Source: Beta vulgaris subsp. vulgaris
Lineage: Eukaryota > Streptophyta > Magnoliopsida > Caryophyllales > Amaranthaceae
DNA length: 64,000 bases
Assembly: GCF_026745355.1 (NCBI RefSeq)
Contig: NC_079208.1
Span: forward strand, 54,635,276-54,699,275
Direction: 5' to 3'
Shown: positions 57,331 through 64,000 of the stretch, one piece after another
Position numbering within the stretch: the stretch's first letter is position 1
Layout: the number at the start of each line of letters is the position of its first letter
Translations under genes and position numbers: made by a program
The notes under the pieces: generated by a model
What the model saw: only the letters and a program-made list of their open reading frames with translations
Told to the model about the DNA's origin: nothing
The model's database searches: none

Positions 57331-58373
57331 GTTTTGATGGTTAATCAAGGTATCATTTCGGATTTTCTGAAACAGTATAGCATTACTACAAATATGAGAT
57401 CTCTGATATGATGAGGTGGGTTGATAAAACTATTCCTCTCATTTGCACACGGAAGTCCTCAAGATCAAAATCAGAAATTATTTCATCATTTTAAATCTTT
57501 CAAAAATTCATTTCCAATTGATAGTGTTCATGGTAAGTGTGATCACTATTGATCTTATTTGTATCTCGAAGATAAATTCCGTGTAACCATGCTTTACGAA
57601 TAGGGTCTGAATATTACTTTTGGAAAAACGAATCGCGCCTAGAAGATTTTCATTGTTATTTCAATTTTCAAGTACTCATCTCGTGACACTTGTTTTCCAT
57701 ATTTTCCCTATCAAAGTAATGATACTCTAAATGAAAAAAGTTTCAATAATATGGTGTTCTTGTTGATATTTACAAGTTTATTTGAGTAGATATTTAGGTC
57801 ATTTACCATGACCTGATATTTTAGGTTTAATTGATTACCCACCAAGTAATAAAATTAGGTCACTAGGTAGAATTTGTTAAACTTGGGAGTCACTTTTTTT
57901 TTGTCTTAGAAAAACTGCAATTTGATGGCTACCATGTAAAATTTTCCTAAATAAATAACAAATTGAAGAAAATTTGGCTCAAGATGAACCTGGTTGCATC
58001 CCCCGAGAGATATCTATCTCAGATAAGTGGCCTAATCCAGACCTCCAAGTTACCAGTAAAAATAACAATCTAAAAAGCTTGCCAATTGAAGACAAAACAA
58101 GATTGCAAAAGATTAATGGTGTTTTTCAAGGTTAAAGAAATGCCATCAAAGCATGGATCAGAGTACTAACTAGTAACTACAACTGTAAAACTACTTCTGA
58201 GCTGTTCCTAAGCACCTAGTTCTAGCACCATATACATTCCAGCAACTAGTAGTTGGTTTTTGCCCTATTCCACAAAATACTCAAGCACCAAAATTGATTA
58301 CTGAACATACACATTTTAGTATCTTCCAAAAAAGGACAGTTGTAGATGCAGCCTACAAGGGTCACAAAATGAA
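57331..58373. other. Intergenic, 3' flank of XRN
   Basis: Nothing recognised; the last part is probably the XRN 3' UTR. Confidence 0.5.
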
Positions 58374-61300
58374 CTACCAACGATTACGATCCCTATAATC
58401 AGGACACCCCGTTGAAAATTGGTTGTACATTTGATGTCCATGTTCTGATCGGCCTCTTCTTCTCCCTCTGCCCATGAACTGAGGGACGTTTGTGTTATGC
58501 GGCCTAGGCTGTGCTGATGATTCCTCACTGTAGTGGCTAGTAAACCTAGGCCTTGCATATGAAACTGATTGCCACGATGTATTAGCATGTCGCACAGCAC
58601 CAAACTGAGTGTTGTTTGCATTATGTGGCCTAAACTGTGCCAATGACCCCTCACTGCCTTGACTAGTGAAACTAGGCCTTGTGTACGAAACTGGTCGCCA
58701 CGAGGTATTTTCATGCGGCACAACACTTCTTGTAGACTGCATGTTATTTCGTGTGCTTGTGCCCCATGATCCCCCAGATACTCTCAAGTTCTCCATTCCC
58801 CTACTCGGACTTTGGGGGACAGCTGTAGAGGCATACCTCTCATTAACATTATAACTATGAGTTTGCCTTGCATTTGACGTGAATCCCTTGCCTCTACCAG
58901 CTGCTTCAAAGCCACGACCTGAACCAGCAGTTCTGATTACGCAGCTTTTGTTTACTGTGGTGTTTTTCCCTACATCATGAGCTGCTCCAGTCCCGTACCT
59001 ATTGTAATGTCTAAAAGATATTGATTGTCGTTATTTATTCTCTTCGACTTCAAGTATCGAAAAAAAAAAGACAAAATGTCAGACTTAATATACCTAGTGA
59101 TAGGAGGTCTGCCACTGTACTCGTGCCAAAGCACAGTCTCCTCGATCTCATTCTCTAATATTGTCTGCATGCCGAGTAACCTGATTTAGCAATCGATTAT
59201 GAACAATGTAAGCTTTAGGGTAAATCAATGACAAAGTACCTTTTCAGGAGGCTGAATACCTTCCAGCAAGCGAGGTATAAAACATGCTTCAGGTAACTCG
59301 AAATTTAAGCACCTGACAAATGGTAACACTCAAACTAAGAATGTCAATGAACACTAATGATTAGAGAGGTACATGAAATTCTCTTGCGGTCATATAGGAG
59401 AGTACCTATTTGAAGTTCTTATGAACAACTTATCAGTTGTCTGAATATTTCTTTCAGCTTCCTCCTCCTGCATTGTTCCATGATTAACTTTGTATTATAG
59501 CGCAATTAGTGAATCGTTTCAACGTGCACATGTAAATTATAAAACTTACCTCTACTTTTTGCTCCAATTGTTTGGTGGCAATCAGGAGCTTTTCCTGGTC
59601 TATGAAAGGAAGTATGCAAATTCCCTTTCCCATGGTCAAAATGCCCACAATTATAAATCAAACTGTTTAAATACTCTATTTTCATACAATCTAGATGTAT
59701 TAACTATTAAGTAAACATGGAAGGGAAAAATAATGGATACCTGCCACATAAATCTTTTTCCATCCACATCGACGTCAAAATCTGAATCGCAAATGGATCA
59801 CAAGTAAATTCCTATAAAAAGGCTTTCAACGATATATCAGTAAAATCAGTGTAAGTTTGAGGATATTGTACCAGTGGGATAAAACTCAATGATGTTGGAT
59901 TGCGTATCTGTCATGAGTTCCTGATAGACTCTTGGAAGTGCATGCGCACTACAAAAATTGTTAATTTCAACCAAAATCACACACCATATCGTATATTCGT
60001 TATCAGATCATATCACTTTGATAATTGGTTCAAGAAAAACCTCTTCGGTGGGAGTACAGCCATTAGCTGATCAAATGGCTTAAATGGAGCACCTGTTTGA
60101 AATCGCACTTTAATACCAGCTAAACCCTTTAGGTCTGAAGCAAATGGTCCATAATGCTCAGGATAGTACCTGTTAAGTACATTAGTAGGTATAACTGTAT
60201 AAGTATATGATATTTAGCAGCATGAATAAGAAAGGCATAAGATAGGTAGGAGAGAGCTGAGCTCTGTTGTGTCGCATTACCAATTCCAAGATGGTATTCC
60301 AGAATAATAGTACAACAAGACCCAACATAGTCCTTCAGTATACAGCTGAACCTACAACCCCAACAATCAAAATGGTGTTATATACTATTAAAAAGCACTC
60401 AATTCATAATAATATAGGACATATATAAAGATGCTTTAATCACATACAATCTGCTTTCTTTTGATTTCTATTGCTTTAGGATCCTCCACTGAAAACTTTT
60501 CTTTATAATATCGCAGTTTCCAACCTTGAGATCCTAGTTTCACCTGAAAAGTTGTAATTATGACAACTTTCAGCAACAAAAACCTGCTAAATCAGATAAA
60601 TAGAAGTATATCAAATGTGGAGCAATTGTGAACCTTGTCTCTTCCCATATTCCCATCTCTGAAAATATCAGATCTTTCACGAATGCACTTCTTCAACTCT
60701 TCATGTAACTCCTTTTTATTTGCCAACATCTGTAACATTGATTATGACATATATAAGTAGTATATTAAATCGTAGTTATTGAAGCGGTAGCATTTTTGCT
60801 AAAAAGGCTTATACATGAAGATTCAAAACTAGTACATTGTACTAGCTTCTGAAGTTAACATTTCTCGTAAACTTCATGGATTTATTTGATAGAAGTTACT
60901 AATATGTTACCACAACAATGTCAAAGCTACATAAGATGAAATGCAAAACATACTTCTTGAAATTCTGAATATTCCGGAGCATTTCTGACTTCATGATCCT
61001 TGATATCCATCCCACTAACTTCAAAACCTTCAGGATCTTGTTTATATGCTTCCTGAGAAGGAAAAGAAGAAAAGAAACATTCAACTATGTTTGATACATG
61101 CCCCTATGAGATATGAATGAAACCTAGAAGAGCCAGATGAAAGGAACAAAAATGGACAAAGCAACGCACAGATTCTAATAATTCAGAAATTATCCTTCGA
61201 AGTTTCTTGTCCCTTATCTCAGTCCGTTTCTTAAAGATCTTTTCTTCATAGCTGCCAACGGACAGAATGAACTTCTCAACTCTTTTCAGCTTGATATAAC

Positions 61301-62032
61301 CAGCATGCTGGTCATTGACCTAGTACGTTACCATAACAAGTAAAATATTAGTAAAGTATGTAATCCACTATTATCTATCAGAATGAACAGGCAATACAGT
61401 CAACCCAGGTAGTTGTACACTTCTTACTCTCTGCATATCAACTAAATATCCACCAAGACTCTTGAACTCTTTCTTGTAGACATACATAAGCAAGTCTATA
61501 GCATTCTGTCATTTAAGGGAGGAAGATAAAAGCATGTAAGCATAAGCAATCATTCAGAAAACAACAAATAGAAATTGGTTTTCTATCAGAATTTGCAAAG
61601 CTAACCTCATGTATTTCAAGGGTGGGCATGTGAGGTAGGAAGTCATTACCAACAAAGAAACACATGAAAACGAAGTCATCAATGATGCGCTCAACATCAA
61701 ACTCAAATTTTTCCCGTGGATCAACTATCTGCATGTCGAGCTCTAAATACTCCCTCAAGATCCAAACATGCAGGAACTGGAGAACATGTACGATGTAACC
61801 AGGTTTAGTTGTATTAAATTACAACTATCCATGACACAAATTAAATTTAAAGGTTAGGATACATAATTACATACTTGATAGTGCTGTGGCTGGATCTGCA
61901 AATGTTGGGTTTTGTCATGAATGTCAAAGAAAGGTTTTGGCTTGTCCTGAGTTGATTTAGCCAAGAAATCCTCTGCAGCCTTCTGAATACTCATATGAAG
62001 TGTTGATTCAGAAACAGGGAACTGTTCTCGTA
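58374..62032 (-). pseudogene. XRN: XRN2/3-type 5'-3' exoribonuclease, C-terminal part without its 5' half
   Basis: Sixteen exons in phase: 62032-61875, 61776-61606, 61505-61428, 61319-61170, 61052-60954, 60729-60634, 60543-60448, 60351-60281, 60169-60041, 59948-59872, 59781-59741, 59624-59550, 59467-59406, 59312-59240, 59164-59094, 59010-58374; about 694 residues. Nuclear XRN2/3 degrades RNA from a 5' phosphate. Family marks are [69 protein letters not shown] and FMWQ, then a Gly/Arg tail ending DRNRW with a duplicated unit of about 42 residues (HENTSW.../RHANTSW...). Plant XRN2/3 has about 1000 residues; the first 300 or more, with most catalytic acids, are absent. No minus-strand exon is seen between 62032 and 64000, while the N-terminal exons occur on the plus strand at 62544. 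The first exon might begin about 14 bases earlier. All retained exons are open, so the break is recent or the gene is rescued elsewhere. Confidence 0.9.
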
Positions 62033-62543
62033 CTGCAAATACATCCTTCGAACAAAACAAAACATAAAATTCTTCTTGTAAAGATTAGCATTTAAGACCA
62101 TAATTCATAGACCATAGCAAAATCAGAATGTGCGGTTTAGCCTATTGACACAACAATTAGTGGTGGGGAGCAATTAAAGATAACGAAGGGTTAGTTTTCA
62201 TTGATTAAGAATGTAGTGTATGGTTTAGTAACTATGAAACAAAACATAACACACGCCTGTTTAGAAATTCGTGAAATTATTTTGTTTGTGTGGAAAAACT
62301 AAATAGCCTTTCGCTTGACCGACCCTTCCTTTCTCAATTCTCCATTCTCCATTCTCCATTCTCCTGAGTCCTGTCATTTCAAATATCCATATTCCATTTA
62401 TCCATCATTATCTAGTTTTAGTTAACTTCCCTGTTAAGAGTTCTTTTCTAGTCCTTTTCTTCCATTTTCATCTTTACTTTGTCTCATCTTTACTTTGTCT
62501 CAAACACTCAAAAACAACCATATCATATACTTCCATTAATGAA

Positions 62544-63021
62544 ATGGGTGTTCCAGCTTTTTACAGATGGCTAGTGGAGAAGTACCCTAAAGTGGTTGTA
62601 AATGCCATAGAACACAACAAGAACTCATCAAGCAATGATCTTGATGTTGATATCATCAGCCTTCCAAATCCTAACGGTTATGAATTTCACAATTTATATC
62701 TTGACATGAATGGAATTATACACCCTTGTTTCCACCCTGATCATCTTGTTAGTTCCCATCTTTTCTTTCTCACTTTTACTATATATCTTTGCTTCCCTAT
62801 TTTATTTGTATTGTGTACTTTTACTATTACTAGTACTATTTGGTATTGATGTTAGTTTACCTAAATTGTTATAACTTGCTTTTGTTATTTAAACAAGACT
62901 TTGCACTTTTGGCAGTTTTTTCCTCCCACCACATTCGAGCAAGTGTTTGAAAACATCTTTGCTTACATAGATCGTCTTGTCAGAATTGTCAGACCGCGGA
63001 AGTTACTCTATCTTGCAATTG
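62544..63021 (+). CDS. XRN: XRN2/3-type 5'-3' exoribonuclease, N-terminal exons (partial)
   Basis: Exon 1 is 62544-62747 and exon 2 is 62916-63021, phase 0 then phase 1. They encode [34 protein letters not shown] and [18 protein letters not shown]...[11 protein letters not shown], the first conserved region of XRN nucleases. The first aspartates of the metal site are in LDMNGII. The next exon would begin with the second aspartate (DGVAPRAKMNQQR in relatives). A good GTAAG donor follows exon 2, but no such exon is found before 64000, where repeats intervene. The pyrimidine-rich leader (62330-62543) looks like a normal 5' UTR. The 3' continuation must lie beyond the window if the gene is whole. 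Confidence 0.88.
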
Positions 63022-63360
63022 GTAAGCCGGCACGGTTTAGCCTGATTCGGCCCGTTATCCACTATATGGACCAACCTGTCACGGTCAAGAAATTTTATTT
63101 CAGGTACGCACTGGCACGAGCTTGTCTAGATGGCTCATGCGCAGGCCCGGGGGCTTAACTTCTCTTTTCTTTGTTTTTTAGCCTAAAACTATCAAAAAAA
63201 ACAACATAAAACACAGGTCGGTACGTGGACAAAATATGAAAATTTCAGGTCCGACACGACATGGCCCGCCACTCATAGGCTTGGGCCCAACCCGTCATTT
63301 CCCCAAGCCCGCGGGCCGAGCTCGTGAACAGGCCGGCTCGGCCCATGCCCAGGTCTAAGA
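63022..63360. mobile_element. GC-rich short element in XRN intron 2
   Basis: On the minus strand it starts TAGACCTGGGCATGGGCCGAGCCGG at 63357 and is full of GGCCCG/CGGGCC motifs in both orientations, a layout of common plant non-autonomous elements. The left end near GTAAGCCGGCACGG lies directly at the exon 2 splice donor. No target duplication is identified. Confidence 0.5.
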
Positions 63361-63381
63361 CTGGTAGTTCATGTAATCGTA

Positions 63382-63670
63382 CGTTTTTTTTTTTATAAAT
63401 AAAGTTAAGGAAAAAAAAGGTTAGGAGACCTTCCGCACGAGGGTAGCTACAACCTTGTTTACAAAGATTGGATGAGTATAATTTTCAATACAAGAACTAT
63501 AATCTAGTTATTGGCCAACAGTGGCAATCCAATTTGCTGCTTTGTTTGCTTCCCGATAAACATGTCGAGTGAAGTTTGGTTATCCTGAATGATGTGGGCG
63601 ATCTGCCAAGGGGATCCCGCACTAACATTTGTTGTGTCAATAATATAGAGATAGTAGTAGACTAGTAGTG
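63382..63670 (-). pseudogene. LINE 3' end with RNase H remnant
   Basis: On the minus strand PWQIAHIIQDNQTS (about 63612-63570) and, one frame off, FTRHVYREANKAANWIATVGQ (about 63575-63510) match the end of the LINE RNase H domain. A short 3' UTR and a poly(A) run (plus T-run 63385-63395) follow. CATGTAATCGTA is repeated at 63370-63381 and 63671-63682 within a longer imperfect match, a worn target duplication. Confidence 0.75.
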
Positions 63671-63682
63671 CATGTAATCGTA

Positions 63683-64000
63683 AGTTTATTGTAACTTTTT
63701 TTTTTAAGTAAGAATAAATCCTCCAAACTCTAGACACTCTCGTATAAAGCCTTTATTTAGAGGTCTATCACAATTTATAAGCTAAATAACTTCCAGACCT
63801 CAACCTCCTCTTCCTCTTTAAATCGCAAACAAATGTTAGAGAAAGGAATATATTCATTGTAACTTTAATGAGTTTAATATATAGTTATTTCCTAAGAAGT
63901 AAGAAGAAACATGATCTAGTTATAAAAAAAAAAAACAGGATTTAGTTTATAAAAAATGGAACATTATTTACTTAAAAGTTTAACTGCCCTATCCCCCTCC
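63683..64000. other. No supported gene up to window end
   Basis: AT-rich with A-runs; presumably still XRN intron or flank. Confidence 0.45.

Noticed and set aside
1..64000. CRISPR arrays, prokaryotic operons, ribosome-binding sites, rRNA
   Set aside because: This is plant nuclear DNA; the repeats found are minisatellites, microsatellites and transposons, and no rRNA-like or organelle-like stretch was recognised.

Overview
This is a nuclear window from a flowering plant, very probably a eudicot. The sequence is AT-rich, the genes have many short exons with GT-AG introns, and the families found are plant-specific (OVATE family, SAUR, plant-type E2F, DUF1279 chloroplast protein). Mobile elements of almost every plant class fill the spaces. 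The species cannot be fixed from sequence alone.

Genes from left to right: a UEV1-type E2 variant (5.5-8.3 kb, +); a single-exon CAF1 deadenylase (11.6-12.4 kb, +); an OVATE family protein (17.9-18.5 kb, -); a small unrecognised ORF (23.1-23.4 kb, -); a DUF1279 membrane protein (25.1-26.1 kb, +); two tandem E2F genes (27.2-32.8 and 35.2-39.4 kb, both -), each rebuilt here as 14 exons with an open frame; a SAUR-like gene (42.2-42.6 kb, +); a secreted prolamin-like (ECA1-type) cysteine protein (55.6-56.4 kb, +); and two pieces of an XRN 5'-3' exoribonuclease. The C-terminal XRN piece (58.4-62.0 kb) is on the minus strand. The N-terminal piece (62.5-63.0 kb) is on the plus strand, head to head with it, as if an inversion had cut one gene.

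Mobile DNA: three tRNA-derived SINEs with target-site duplications (TSDs) and one weaker candidate; three related poly(A) retroposons with TSDs; two non-autonomous Helitrons, one carrying a nested retroposon; a 1.86-kb non-autonomous CACTA element with TTC target duplications; a Copia retrotransposon (46.1-51.1 kb) with 5'-TA...TA-3' LTR ends; two LINE 3' ends with RNase H remnants; a PIF/Harbinger-like MITE; and many Stowaway-like MITEs, including an inverted pair at 40.2-40.9 kb. Two minisatellites and three long TA microsatellites are also present.

The genes show no sign of forming one pathway. The main signals worth following are the split XRN gene, the paralog-specific change in the second E2F DNA-binding domain, a GC-AG intron in only one E2F copy, and the non-canonical LTR ends of an otherwise well-delimited Copia element.
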